Source of the DNA: Sarcocystis neurona
Lineage: Eukaryota; Apicomplexa; Conoidasida; Eucoccidiorida; Sarcocystidae
NCBI GenBank assembly: GCA_000727475.1
Contig: KL647333.1
Location: 43,342-107,341, forward strand
Reading direction: 5' to 3'
Length of the DNA stretch: 64,000 nt
In this document: positions 31,547-43,152 of the stretch, piece after piece
Layout: each line of letters begins with the position of its first letter
How positions within the stretch are numbered: position 1 is the stretch's first letter
The notes under the pieces: model-generated
The model's database searches: none
What the model saw: only the letters and a program-made list of their open reading frames with translations
What the model was told of the DNA's origin: nothing
Translations under genes and position numbers: made by a program

Positions 31547-34345
31547 ACAAAGGTACGTGAGGCATGATGAACACAGAGATGATGTACCAATTGCTGTTTT
31601 CCTAATCAACGTCCCACATGTTACGCCAAACGACAGCGCATCGCCCTAAACGAGCAGAGGAATGCGTAAGGGAGCTGAACGCTGACCGGGCTGGTTTCTG
31701 TGTCGTAACACTGAGGTTCCGTGTGACACATACATCTTTTCTCTGGCAGGCTAGTACTTGGGATATCTTTTTCTTGGAGTGGCGTTGAGGCCGGTCGCTG
31801 CTGAGGTGTGAAAACGAGGAACTGTGTGTGCACGTAAGCGTAACACGGGTGACGTGGTGTCCATTACTTTTATACTTTATTCACAGTATTCCTAGCACGT
31901 AAGGCTCATCGCGACTACCACAGCTTACACCGTAGAACTCTATAGCAGTACAAACCTTGTCGAAGAAGGCTGACTTCTTCAAGTGCCGATGGTTGACCGA
32001 TGTTTAGCCTGTGACTTGACGGTGTGTTTTTTTCTCTATACTGAACGCCTCGTGAATTCACACGGGGAATCAACAAGCTCGAAGCTCTTCGGCTCTGAGC
32101 AGAGTCGCCTGTGCTATACATTGTCCCCCAGCCTTTCTAAATTATTACTGGCGGAATGTTGAATCGCTGGCACTTTCTTTAAAACGGTAGAAATCTTCGC
32201 GCGGAGTGGCATATTGTAGTGCGCTCCCCCACTCAGGCGAGTTGCAATCTTGATGGCGATGATTTAACTCGCTGGAGCAGAGATGCTGTTGGAAGGCGGC
32301 AAAGGATCTAACAAGAATTGCATACTTTCCCGCGTACGGAAGGAGACGCGTATCCGTGTGACTTCTTAGTACACGATGTCTTTTTCTACGGACACGACCG
32401 TTCACTCATATGCAGCATTTGTCGGATGTTTGCCCCACGGTATCTGCCGGACCATGTTTTGGAAACGAAAGCAGAAGGCGAGCCCAAGAGGGTTTGCTCT
32501 GTAGAGTTTCTGTAGTGTCTAGAGCCGGCACTTCAGTAGTATTTTACAGATTTTTGTGTGTCCATAAGGCACGCTAGACGCACGTAATAATCGTACGCCT
32601 GCGCACCTGTTGACGCCTCACTAGATTTGTGCCTTCCTACGCTGTTCGTTCCTGAATTTGTGTCCCGTTACTCTTTACCCGGGAATTCCCAAATGTGCTG
32701 CAGAGCACGTGACTTGGACTTTTCTTCGCCGCCGCTCTCCGCGCATGTACCTGTACACGGATCACAACGTGCAGCATGACGTCCACCACAAGCGACACGT
32801 AGTCACTTCTGGATAGGCTTGCACGAATTTCGGACAGCAGCTTCCTCAAGAGATTTCCTGCTCTGTTTTTCCGCGCCGTCGTCTCCAAAAATATTCCGGA
32901 GAACGAGCCGCCGCCTCAGATCACTTATGCCCAATTCCCCACTACAAAAGATAACCACGACCGTGTCGACACCTCCACAGCTGGAACCGAGCAGACTCCA
33001 GGAACACTGGTAGACACGTAAACGTTTGATGATTCCCCGCTAAATCGGCGTTCTGCCGTGTGATATTTGCGCGCATTTGCATTTGTATTCACTAGGATTT
33101 GGTGACACTAGGGTCTTCCCCAATGCCTCCGGTTGACTGCAGTACATATGTTAATCAAACCAGCCACGGCATTTCTCCGCACTGCACGTGCCCTACCGCT
33201 TAGCGCCAAAGTCCAGAATGCAGAACACTGTCTCCCACGCTTTGAGCTGCGGAAAATACGCCTCACATCTACGACACATGGCCAAATGGTTATCTCCCCT
33301 TCGGTCTTATGCCGTACCGGCTCGCAAGAATTTCGGATTCTCAGGACTCAGCCGTGCTCATGTCGGGACACAGAGCGTGAGGTACTTTATGCTGTGCAAA
33401 GCGACGACGCCCCCCGCGGGCCCGCTTCTCTCTTGTCGCGATTCTCTTAAGTCCAGAACCACGGTCTGCAACTGGGTCGATATCAAAATCAGGTACGGGG
33501 ACGAAAGCAAGCCAACAGCACAGGAGTCTGAGACAGTAGTTACCTGCGTCTCATCCTGACGTGTCGAATTCGTTAGAATAAAAAACCGGAACTACAAGAG
33601 GGGCACCGGCCTCTAGAAATCACCTCTGCCTTCACAGTACAGTAAATTTCACAACTTTGAGCCACAAAATTCTGAATTCCGAAGCCTGAGCCCACCATCT
33701 AGTGGGCCTTCGCTCGAAACAATCGCCCGTAGAGGCTCACCACTCCGGAAATATGTATGTCGTCGATATCCTCCATTTGTGTGCTTTCGTTGGGACATTT
33801 GGAAGGGAAGACGATTTCAAGGGAAGATCCTCAGCCCTCAGCGACGGTTACAACACAAAAACGCACAATGCTGTCACCGCACTCCTTGTATACCGTTGAT
33901 ACCGGTACTTTAAGGGTGCTGAATAAATGTTCTGGAGTTGTTAGTGGCCCGTAAACGTGACACCGAGCAGCTTTATGCCCTGCATCGAGGTAGAGACGTC
34001 GCCTACTGTGGACTCTGATAACGAATACGCCAGCAGATTGGCAGCCGACTTACTTCCCTGCACGATGTTGTGGGGGCACTTGCTGCTAGAGTTAAATTAA
34101 ATATGTGAACTGCGGACGACTCTAAATCGCCGATTCACCGCTCCCCAGGGGCAGAGTAAATACCGTACCCATAGCTTAATCCCGCACACGCCCAGCTGGA
34201 CACATAACGAAACAGCATCTCGTCTACCACTGCATCGCAGATTGTACCGACTCGAAGGCTGCACTTGGTCGGCTTGAGTGAGTCACACACTTCACACATT
34301 AATGCCTAAGCCAAATTGTCTTGCATGCACCTTACACTTGTCGGC
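31547..34345. other. No supported gene
   Basis: Minus frames of 68-86 codons (31621-32888) and plus frames to 123 codons (33133-33559) without splice support. From 33,955 to 34,733 no frame reaches 60 codons. No mobile element or RNA gene is visible. Confidence 0.4.
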
Positions 34346-34364
34346 GAGCCCTCCGGCAGGGCTC
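34346..34364. repeat. Perfect 7-bp inverted repeat
   Basis: GAGCCCT and AGGGCTC around the 5-base loop CCGGC. It lies in a frame-free stretch just after a TGCATGCA octamer at 34322. Role unknown. Confidence 0.7.
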
Positions 34365-35395
34365 CTGTAGCCATTATTCGCCCAATTCCAGACTTCAAGT
34401 GGTGTCTGCCTCTGTACAATCGTTTTCATCTGTAGGAGCATCATCTTTAAATGATTTGCTCTATGTGACGTCTAAGTAAGCAGTCTTGCGATGTCCTCTT
34501 CGAACCACTAAGAGTTCAACTGTCTTTTCCGCAACGTACCATGCGGAAATGTACGCAAGAAGAAAGCGCAGAAAACTCCACGAAGTTACAGTTATAACGA
34601 CAGCTCCGCCCCAAGGAACCGTAAGCACTAGTTGCGGCCGTCCGTAGAATGAAAGCTTGTATGCTCTGTTTTCAAGTATCTGTTGCCCGTGGCGGATGCG
34701 AGCTGTGTCCAGACTGTGGCAACGTAGATGACATCAACCAGATGCTCTCCACCGGTCGTCCCTCACCGACTGCAGCGCAGTAACATGCAGCGCCCCCACG
34801 CAAACCAACAATAGAGTATAAACTGCTCTGACTTTGTTCCTAACTTCCCCCAACACGTATGTACGCAGCAACCACGGTGCGTCGACCGAACATTCGGCTG
34901 TGGATAAGCAATGTAATGCTCGCGTCACGACCACAAAGATGACACGAGCCTTCGCACTCCTGCTGGGTGGTCTTCGCCGACGAGCAGCTAATGACTTCTC
35001 CCGCCCTTACGTATGATTTTGACTCCGCAGGCCCCCTCCTTGTTTAGAACACCGCGGTGTAGGTGCCACAGGTTCCTCTTTTGAGTCACCCAGTTCCGGT
35101 TCGACATCGAAACCATTCGTGGAAGTTCCTCGTCGGCAGCGCGGTGGCTCGAAAGGCTGCGGGGTTGCCTACGTGTCTAGACGCCGACCGCCACCGCCAC
35201 ACACAGAAAAGTGTTCTTCCTTCTACACGGCGTAACGTCCGCTAATCGAGAGGTGACAAAGTCGGGGCAAAGGCGGTGCGGCCGTCCCGCGGTGCCGGTG
35301 TTGTTCAGGGGCCGAAACGCGAGACCGTACGGGGACCCGCATATCTGAAACAAAATGCGGCACTTGTGAAGGTATCCGGATCCTTCTGAAAGCAG

Positions 35396-35555
35396 GAGTC
35401 AGTGCTCCCAAGCGACGTGGCTTTTCTCACCTCGATTGAGCTTCTCTTGAATCAACGGCTCAGGACCCTGCTGTGTGCAGCAGTCAGTGCCCTCATACAT
35501 ATGGCATCTTGGCGTCACTCAATTCGACAGAGCGTCTCACGTAGGCGCGCTTTAG
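35396..35555 (+). CDS. Candidate internal exon, helical, unknown
   Basis: Follows an acceptor in TCCTTCTGAAAGCAG and ends at a canonical GTGAGT donor at 35556. Phase 0 in, phase 1 out. The 53 residues are Leu/Arg-rich and helix-like (LTSIELLLNQRLRTLLCAAV, then SIRQSVSRRRAL). Upstream to about 35,060 at least three frames are open, one Ser/Gly/Pro-rich (SSFESPSSGSTSKPF). That frame could be the preceding exon through a donor at about 35,177. Without homology I cannot fix the join. Confidence 0.4.
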
Positions 35556-36387
35556 GTGAGTTGCTAAGGTCGGCGATTGACTCGGAGACTAACGGGTCAA
35601 CAGCTAAAGTTAACAGCGCATCCGGGATGAAAAAGCTGCACCTACCTTTCTATATACTGGAGAATATATCCTGACACGTCCCCAACTGCCCCCACGCAGG
35701 CGCAGAGACCCAAAGCAGCTTCTCAGACGGCTGCGCTGCTCCGTAGGTCTCTCCTACATTTGTAGAGCGCCAGTGTACCACTTCTCTGGTCATGCCCACT
35801 CTGCAGGTTAACCTTGTGCATGTGATCCTATGTGTGTGCGTGCGGGTTCGAATCAGTTGCGCTTCGAGCTCCCAAATCTCGCTGTCTTTCCACGGCACTG
35901 GAGCATGAGGCCAGGCGAATATCACGCGTAGTGCAAATTTTTACTCAAGTTGCCGCCATATGTACTTTCGCACCCGCTATGACAGTCATCCTGGCTTGTG
36001 TCACTCCAAGCATATCTAACGCGGAAAGAACTGCTGATGAGTAGGACGCATCCTTGTAGAGCACGAAGACAGAGCGCACACCCTACACCCTTTTTTGCTG
36101 CTTACATGTCTCTGAGACTGTTGCAGCACGGCCTGCATAGAGGCACCCGCACTGGACAGTCCTGCGGCGCACCTCGCCGCCCTGCTCAGCATAATACCAT
36201 CAGCACTGTGGAAATCGGGTCACAGCCCAGCGTAACCACGTACTCCGTCTGGACTCCGTTCGTTGCTGTTGTTCAAGTAAATTTCTCACGTCTGCAAAAA
36301 GTGCCATCCGTGTGTAACTGCTGGGAAGCCTTCACATCGTTTGTGGTAATTGCTTTTCGCTGGATGGCGTGAAGAGCAACCTTGGGT

Positions 36388-36485
36388 ACCGTTGCCCTGG
36401 CAACAAGAATCTGTTGCCATCCAGTCCATTCAGTTACCGTTGCCTTGGTAATAAGAATCTGCTGCCATCCTGCCTATTCAGTTCG
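36388..36485. repeat. Tandem 50-bp duplication carrying X-box-like palindrome
   Basis: Two units, each TACCGTTGCC.TGG.AA..AGAATCTG.TGCCATCC followed by CTATTCA-type sequence. The first holds the perfect palindrome GTTGCCCTGGCAAC at 36391-36404, matching the form of RFX X-boxes (GTTNCC..GGNAAC); the second has the decayed GTTGCCTTGGTAAT. RFX factors are not established in apicomplexans, so binding is only a possibility. Confidence 0.7.
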
Positions 36486-36501
36486 TAACTGTGCCGAAGA
36501 C

Positions 36502-36533
36502 GCGAGCCAGGGGACTACAGTTCCCTGGCTCGC
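36502..36533. repeat. Strong inverted repeat, 13-bp arms
   Basis: GCGAGCCAGGGGA and TTCCCTGGCTCGC pair with one mismatch across a 6-base loop. It follows the tandem palindromes by ~20 bp and precedes the 36.7 kb exon. It could be a transcript hairpin, a palindromic recombination product or a transposon end. Confidence 0.8.
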
Positions 36534-36711
36534 TTCCTCATTGGTAACCTAAATAAACGCTTTCAAGCGCAGCGACTCCACCGCAGGACTTTACCGAGGT
36601 CTGAATAGGAAACGCTTCTGAGTTCGTGCAAGAGGCAGTCTCTTCGAGTTCTTTCCGTCGTCCTTCTCTGTAAAGCGACTAGGTCTTTTTCACGTTTTTT
36701 TGGCCCGGCAG

Positions 36712-37189
36712 GGCGACCGTGAGGCTGCGCAAGGAAAGAGTTACTTCTACAGAAATATTTCCAGCATGTCACACAAGGGAGCACACAGCAGCCTACAAGG
36801 TTGAAGTGTCCTCGGAGCACTACAGGACAGGTTGGTCTAGAAATGTCGCGAGCACTGGATTCAATAAAAAAGGGAAGCACAGCCGTGAACGTAGTCACGA
36901 CCACGCCGCAGGGCGTAGGGACGTGCCTATTCCGAAAAAGAAAAAAATAACACAGCAGGTCACACTGAAATGGCGCGTTCAGCCAGCGAGTCCCGGAAGC
37001 GTCGAAAGGTCGCAAGTTTATATGAAGATGCCTGTGTCAATCACGGTTCGCTCAAGTTTCATTAGGCCCTGTATGGACGCGACAGCCTACCGGGGTAAAA
37101 TTCGGGTTCTGTTCAGACTTACGTGCTGCAAAATTCGAGATTTCGCACTAACGGCCGTGTACTTCCCACATTCTTACCGCGTCCCCTGA
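36712..37189 (+). CDS. Candidate terminal exon with basic, nuclear-type motif
   Basis: An acceptor with a long T tract (CACGTTTTTTTGGCCCGGCAG) precedes a 159-codon frame to TGA, incoming phase 2. The peptide is Lys/Arg-rich in the middle and includes PIPKKKKITQ, like a monopartite nuclear localisation signal. It then reads LKWRVQPASPGSVERSQVY and a Cys pair near the end (FRLTCCKIRDF). A 150-codon minus frame covers the first half. Acceptor strength and frame length favour plus. Function unknown; nuclear location is inference. Confidence 0.4.
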
Positions 37190-39812
37190 CTGGTCAGTAC
37201 CCACCTAACTCATTGTCCCAGGCACGCGACCGAGGAATGCAGCATATTTGACGGCGACGACTTCCGTTCCCACCGCCCGAGACTCAAACGTGTTTAAAAC
37301 AGGATGCCAGCGTCTGATTCCTGCCGTCCCTAGTTTTCGGGTGGCTGATTGACTTGCCGAATAATCACGACGAAGCACTACGAGGACACTGTCTAAAACG
37401 CCCCTGCCGCTGCATATACGTAGCTAGACTTGCGGGGACAACATGTATGCTGAAGAAACTACACTTCCTCACACGTGAGCAAAGGTATGCACGGGTTATC
37501 CGTGTCTCTCACAGTGGAAGATTGCCTCACGGTTAACCAGCGTAGAGCTAGAAGTTGACACAATCCGACCACTTTGCATCCGCCGCAGCTTGTGGCGGTG
37601 TACGGAATGCGATCGGTCGTTCAAGACGGCTAGGCCTCCACGCAGTGCCCAACAGAGTGGGCACTCTCAGAGGTCTGCGTCAACGAAGGCGTGCGCATGC
37701 GTGAAGCATATGACGTGCACCCTTCGTGCATCTCGCATATCCTCCATTGATCTGGAAAGACCCGGCCAGCCTACAATATAGTACGTTCGTGAAGTCCTCC
37801 CGAGTAGTGTCTTGTTCGTTGTCGACGATCCCCATTTACGTATCCTAATGCAGAGGTACTGTTTTTATAGCCGCGGGTAAGAGGAGGCCGTGCGTCAAAC
37901 AGACCTACTCCCTGTCGTTTCCATCTAATTTTACCCTGTTGCACTATCGCTCACTTGCGCTATGAACAACGTATCTCGAGCTTCTTGACACCGATGTTGA
38001 GCAAATGAACATTTCTTGCGTTTCACCTGCTCATGCCAACCTCCGTGTTTCGTCTTCAGCCAGCACTGCTAAATTGGACGTAGAATGTGTGCGTCGACTG
38101 ATTGTATTTATGAGAGGCGATCAATAATTCACCTATTCAACAAGGCCGCGTTGGAAGGGAATCTAAATCTAAATCCTACTCTAAGCGAGTCTTTCTATAC
38201 AGTAGAGGACCTACTTGTTGTGCCGCATCAGTTCAGCAGTGGAGAATAGGCGTTCACACGTCGCGTGCATGCCCGTATCACCCAATACTTGTAGGTGCTC
38301 TTGTGACTCGTCTACGCGACAGAATACCGACGTAAATTCAGGATGTTTGTCGACACTTACAATCTGCAGTTTTGACATTTGTCATTGAGAGTTGTGCAGG
38401 CCGTGCACCGCAGTAGCGACTTTTGATGCGTCGGAGAAAATTTGACGTTCATAGTCATACTCTGCTGCCAAGAATCACGTCTTGCACCCGCGCGTTGACA
38501 AACTCGCAGGACGATTGAGCGACTTCTTCCCGGTCTGTCTGAGCTTCTCAGGGCACTGGGAAAGAAGGATGACCGGCTGATCGCAACCTCAAACGGAATC
38601 CGCCTTGGCGCACTGAGCTCCTTCTCAATGTGGAATTTGCAGTTACCTCATGTGCTGTGGATGCTGCACGCGTGTGGCAACGCTGCTAGCTATTTATCCA
38701 TACAAGCAAGCATCGTTTCCCCCACACATAATATGACAGACACAGCAGGAATCTGCTCCACCAGCAGACGGATCTCACCATCCGGCTAGCCGGTAGGGCC
38801 TTGAAAGTTAACATACAGGTTTTGGTCTCCACCCCTACCCCATCGCATAAGCTCTTCTACAGCGTCACCTTATGTACGCAGCCGTTCGATGGCCCAGATG
38901 CCATGTAACCCCTGCGGTGTCATGTCACTTCCACCTCCACAAAATTCCAAACTACTGTCAGTACCTCCCGCTGCTTTGGAAGGGATAGCTTCCTCGTGAG
39001 TCTCAGAAACATACACTCTGGCACGTCCTGAACAGTCCTCAAGACCGTGCTGTCCACTGTGGGCCACAATCACATCACACAACTGTTACCTTACTGCCCG
39101 TTACAACTGCAAACGCAAGCCTCGGGGAGCTGTGCAAAAAATCGACAAGATTTGAAGAAACCCTTCTAGTGCTTTTTACATAAATGAACTCGAAATAGGA
39201 AGCGGCACTGGAAAAGGCCGTCGGCTGCCACGTCTGCAGCACGTCGTCTGCAACGTTGCTGCATCACAAGGTGCTCAGTGGGAGGGTGATGGGAAGACAC
39301 CAGCACATGGTTGTATATTGACTACCTGGTGTCTGGAAGGCTGCAACATGTTTAAAATGTACTTCTACGGCCTCAGAAGCCCCGTGTGTTGCCATCGTGT
39401 TCACCTGGCCTGGTTGGGCTGAACGTGTTCGAAAGAGCGAAGGCATTTTGCCGCCTCCACGTCTACTGCGCACAAACCCGACGTCTTGTATCTATTCAGT
39501 AGAACATCTGCCACGACGGCGTGATTAGACGTTGCGGACCCCAATAAGAGACCGCGCAATCCCGAAGACTCCTTGTTGCCTGCTTGCACGCTCCTCACGA
39601 TGGTACAGTGCTGACCGCGCAGTCGCAGTTGAATCGGAGAGTCATGCATGCGCTTCGTACGCTCGTCCCATATGCTATCGTGATCAGTGGACCAATCCCG
39701 ACAGTGCCTGCCAGAGCGCCCTTTCTCCTGTTCAGTTTTGAATGCTGACCAGTTCATCTCTCCACATAACGGTGGCACTTGTCACAACCGCACCATTAAT
39801 AAAAAGCTTTGA
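37190..39812. other. Largely frame-free stretch
   Basis: From 37,782 to 38,869 no frame reaches 60 codons on either strand. Around it are frames of 60-125 codons (39401-39778 minus) with no splice support. The only structured element I see is the hairpin at 37632-37676. Confidence 0.5.
37632..37676. repeat. Long imperfect hairpin
   Basis: A perfect 8-bp core (AGTGCCCA / TGGGCACT, loop ACAGAG) extends outward through AGGCCTCC and AGAGGTCT with a few mismatches, giving about 18 paired bases per arm. Size and shape resemble small-RNA precursors. Confidence 0.7.
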
Positions 39813-40250
39813 GTGTTCACCTCGCCTGCTAGCTTTTCATTAAGTGTGACGTACGTATATGATTTGAGACACCCAGCGGTATTTTCGATCTTTCAGCAGG
39901 CATCGACAACGGTTCCACTTCGGCTCCAAAGAAGGCCAATTTTTCCGGCGTGTGCTTCAGGGCTACCAGTAGAGTTTCTTATCGTTTTTTACCTTTCGTC
40001 AACGGTTGCTCTTCGGGACCGAAAAATGCCGATCTTCTCAACACTCTATTTTAGTCTTTTTCTTTGCCAGTTACGATCTTGCATCGTCCTAATTCTACAG
40101 CACACAGATACTCGTATCCAGTGCGCGGATAATCCAAATAACACCTACCAGCTGCACAGCAAATCTCGACGTTTTAGAAGGGAGTCCCACACTCATTTTT
40201 CCGTCCTAGGAATAGACTGCGTGGTGCAACTGCACTGCGTACTCGACTGA
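39813..40250 (+). CDS. 145-codon open frame, unknown
   Basis: Hydrophobic and Ser/Thr-rich start (SPASFSLSVTYVYDL), a stretch FLIVFYLSSTVALRD, and a second hydrophobic stretch (YFSLFLCQLRSCIVLIL). Internally, CAACGGTT...TCGG.. .CGAA..A.GCC.AT.TT.TC recurs once about 105 bp apart, so part of the frame is a diverged duplication (roughly 35 codons). Ends at TGA in front of the next frame. No splice evidence. Confidence 0.25.
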   Translation: MFTSPASFSLSVTYVYDLRHPAVFSIFQQASTTVPLRLQRRPIFPACASGLPVEFLIVFYLSSTVALRDRKMPIFSTLYFSLFLCQLRSCIVLILQHTDTRIQCADNPNNTYQLHSKSRRFRRESHTHFSVLGIDCVVQLHCVLD

Positions 40251-40675
40251 CCGGTACACATGCTGAGAAAAAAACCGAAACAAGCTCCTGAGCTCACATC
40301 CAATCCACTTCCTCCGATTTTTGCCATCCCGTTCCTCCCTCGAAAAATCACAATGCAGGATATGAGTCTCTTGGCTCCGTACAGCAGAACTAGTGCTGTG
40401 CAAATTAACCTGGTTCTTGAAGAAACGTGTATGGCTGTACTGTTCAAGCCAGGCAAGCCGATCCCCCCCGGTTTAACTATGGTCCTGGAAGTTCTCCCGA
40501 ATTGCTCTAGAGGCTGCAGGGGCCCTTGTCCGTGCATCAAGTACAACAGGTGAAAAGCACGTTTTCCTCGCCAGCGTCTCTTGGCAGAAGGTGAAACGTC
40601 TTCACTTGCAGTTACATAGTTCACGCTGGGAGACTCGTCTGCGAAGCCGGTTGTGCTAGTACCACATGGTGGCAA
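40193..40675 (-). CDS. 160-codon open frame facing a 98-codon plus frame
   Basis: The minus frame (start near 40675) reads QPLEQFGRTSRTIVKPGGIG and LICTALVLLYGAKRLI. The plus frame 40260-40553 reads FAIPFLPRKITMQDM and LVLEETCMAVLFKPGKPIPP. One is the mirror of the other. Neither has decisive splice sites. The plus peptide begins at an ATG. I leave the strand open. Confidence 0.25.
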   Translation of the reverse strand: MPPCGTSTTGFADESPSVNYVTASEDVSPSAKRRWRGKRAFHLLYLMHGQGPLQPLEQFGRTSRTIVKPGGIGLPGLNSTAIHVSSRTRLICTALVLLYGAKRLISCIVIFRGRNGMAKIGGSGLDVSSGACFGFFLSMCTGQSSTQCSCTTQSIPRTEK

Positions 40676-40797
40676 ATCAGACTCTTAGGCTGCTGCATGA
40701 GCACCACAAATGGTGGGGTCCTCCGTAGAGGGCAATGTCGTGTCCCTTCTCACCGCTCTCTAGGTTGTCCAAGAATGGCAACAAGCGCGGCAACATA

Positions 40798-40814
40798 CCC
40801 GGGTGCAACCCGGG
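40798..40814. repeat. Perfect palindrome CCCGGGT-GCA-ACCCGGG
   Basis: Seven-base arms with a 3-base spacer. Possible factor-binding site or chance; nothing around it decides. Confidence 0.7.
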
Positions 40815-41871
40815 ATGACTTTGTAGCGCTCGAATAAGACTTGTGCCCTAGGAAGCATCGTTATTGCATTGCTTTATATGTTCCCCTGTACTCTGGCACA
40901 ACCACACGTACGCTTCCTCAAGAGCTTCTGCTTTCGAGTAGCAACGGCGACTGCACTGTCCTTCTAAATTCTTTCCCTTAGTCGCATTATCCTGTATGGT
41001 CGCCCCGCAGAATAGGACGTCTGTAATCGTCACAATACCACTACGAACACAAGACCTAGTGGTTTGTAACCGCACTTGTTTCTTTCTCCATCGGTCACGA
41101 AGCGTCTCTGATTTTCAATAGACAACCGTGACCCTGCAGTCGTCATGGATGCACAAAAAACTCACTCAGTGGATGCTGACATGTTCTTCATCTTCTTCAA
41201 TAGAGACAGCCAAAGCGATCGGTCAGTGGTGGTCCTACGTAGTCGAGGAGAGACTAGAACGCAAGGTTATTGTCATACTTACAAGATTTGGGCCTTGTTG
41301 GTCACAGGCGGGAGAATTCACCTCGAGGGTGCACACGGTCCACACCAGGAAGCCACAGGCCGCGAATGTTTCAAGACAACAATGAGACTGCAATCTTTTT
41401 GACGCAATACGCTCTACACCTTTCAAGCTTTACGAGGGCATCGTCCACGCTCTGGGAGCCCCTACACACCTGCCGTCGAAGCCATTTCTTTAATGGTAGA
41501 AGTGCTTTTCGAGCCGACACGACGCACAGCCAGGTGTGCTAATGCGACGTCCCCGTTATACTTGAGGGAACGTATCTCGTTGTTCAGCTGCTCCTGCGTA
41601 TTTTGCTCTTGAATCTCGTCTCTTAGGTCATCTTGCATGGCAGCGAAACTACAGAAATAATGCGTCTGTCTTCTGGAAAATTCTTCTAGCTACTTAAGGA
41701 AAGAGCTTGTCCGCACACCGCGAAACCGCGCGTTAATTCCGTCTTGTAGTTACAATTTCACCCGAACCCTGCAGACGCTTCTTTCAGGAAACGCTCTCGT
41801 GAAGTTTTAGTCTAGATTTGGTACTTTTAAAGTCCTGTCACTATCTTAGCAGGCTTCGTCTAACAAGCTGA

Positions 41872-42384
41872 ATTCTATCAAGTGTACTTTTCGCTTGCTG
41901 CTACTTACCCACTGCGAAACGGAAGGGCAAGTCGACACGAAGAAGCCGCTTCGCAGTACCCGCGTTAACACACAATCAAGACGTCTTTAGTTGTGCCACT
42001 ACACCACTTCGTGAGGTAGCGCAACGAGAAAATTCTCCCTCTTTGGCACCTCAGCGGTTAGCAGTACACAGTTGCACATCGCTTATGGAGGTGCCACCAG
42101 GCAACGACGAAGCAGCTACGAAGAATTACGTCTTCACTCGTCGAAAGCGGCACAAGTATATTATATTTTGGCACGTGTTAACATACAATCAAGACGTCTT
42201 TAGTTGTGCCACTACACCACTTCCTGAGGTAGCGCAACGAGAAAATTCTCCCTCTTTGGCACCTCAGCGGTTAGCAGTACACAGTTGCACATCGCTTATG
42301 GAGGTGCCACCAGGCAACGACGAAGCAGCTACGAGGAATTACGTCTTCACTCGTCGAAAGCGACAAAAGCCTACTATTTTTTGA
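41872..42384 (+). CDS. 171-codon frame with two in-frame 71-codon repeats
   Basis: Open from after TGA (41869-41871) to TGA at 42382-42384, with no early ATG, so probably an exon whose start lies upstream. A 213-bp unit (starting near 41964 and again at 42177) is tandemly duplicated with only a few differences and stays in frame. Each copy encodes NQDVFSCATTPL, LAPQRLAVHSCTSLMEV, PPGNDEAAT and a basic end YVFTRRKR. Two Cys per repeat and the RRKR cluster suggest a small repeated module. Most substitutions are amino-acid-changing, so selection is not shown. The upstream segment is basic (AKRKGKSTRRSRF-like composition). Confidence 0.5.
   Translation: MLSSVLFACCYLPTAKRKGKSTRRSRFAVPALTHNQDVFSCATTPLREVAQRENSPSLAPQRLAVHSCTSLMEVPPGNDEAATKNYVFTRRKRHKYIIFWHVLTYNQDVFSCATTPLPEVAQRENSPSLAPQRLAVHSCTSLMEVPPGNDEAATRNYVFTRRKRQKPTIF
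41964..42384. repeat. 213-bp tandem duplication
   Basis: Copies 41964-42176 and 42177-42384 differ at only about ten positions until their last 30 bp, where they diverge. The period is exactly 71 codons. Confidence 0.95.
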
Positions 42385-42894
42385 CACGTCTGCGGCGTTC
42401 CGTGATCTTTTTCCGCCATAGGTATAAACTTCCGGGTGTTTTCTTAGTGTCCGCTTAATTGTTAACACTACTGACGAGACCACATCGTTGTCCAAGTCGC
42501 AACTTTTGGCACTGGAAAAAGGTGGGGCCTTTCAATGACATATAAAGAGCGGGTGGGCTGGGACCAGAACAGCAAAGGGCTATTTCGCTTCCCTCAGACA
42601 ATGGTAGGCACTCCTCTTCGGCAATGCTGGCGACCACTTTGGTCCAGCATGATATACCAGCCTGACGAGTTCTCAAATCTGCACCTGCAATTGGTTTGAA
42701 CACATTGAAACCTGCATGTGCAGCTGGACGCAGAAGGCACCATTCTTCCCTTTCACACGAGAGCCGGTGTCCCGGAATATACAAAGGTAGGATGTGCGTA
42801 AGAGAACCAAGTGACTGATGATTTAGTCAATTAATCGTCACACAAGGGAACAGGTAGAGAGTGGCAGTCATATCGCCGCAGGTAATAGTCTAGA

Positions 42895-43152
42895 ATGCTG
42901 ATGAAATCTCTCATCAGTCAGACACCATCGAGGTTCTGGCTCTCCCACCACTAGAGATTGAACTCTCAAAGTGCACGTTTCCCCGTGATATTCTCTGGCA
43001 TATCTTACTTTGGAGTCGCTCCGTTTCGCTGCATCCCGCGACTTCAAGGAAAGCGCAAGATGCCCCACACGACTGGCGCGGAGGCCGACTCTGGGACATG
43101 CGGGTACTAGGCCATGATACTGTTGAAATCAGCTGTACGTCAAGGACTCACT
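42895..43152 (+). CDS. 86-codon open frame, possible exon
   Basis: Open between stop codons with no ATG. It reads SDTIEVLALPPLEIELSKC, then DILWHILLWSRSVSLHPATS. An AG in CTCATCAG (42922) and a GTACTA or GTACGT donor (about 43,084 or 43,136) could bound an exon. A 66-codon minus frame is open opposite. Weak but readable; unknown product. Confidence 0.25.

Noticed and set aside
31054..31590. 178-codon minus-strand frame as a gene
   Set aside because: It is antisense to the last exons of the 29.9-31.5 kb plus-strand model, whose splice sites are better; treated as a mirror frame.
35845..35855. GGTTCGAATCA, B-box-like
   Set aside because: Upstream sequence gives no cloverleaf; acceptor-stem bases do not pair.
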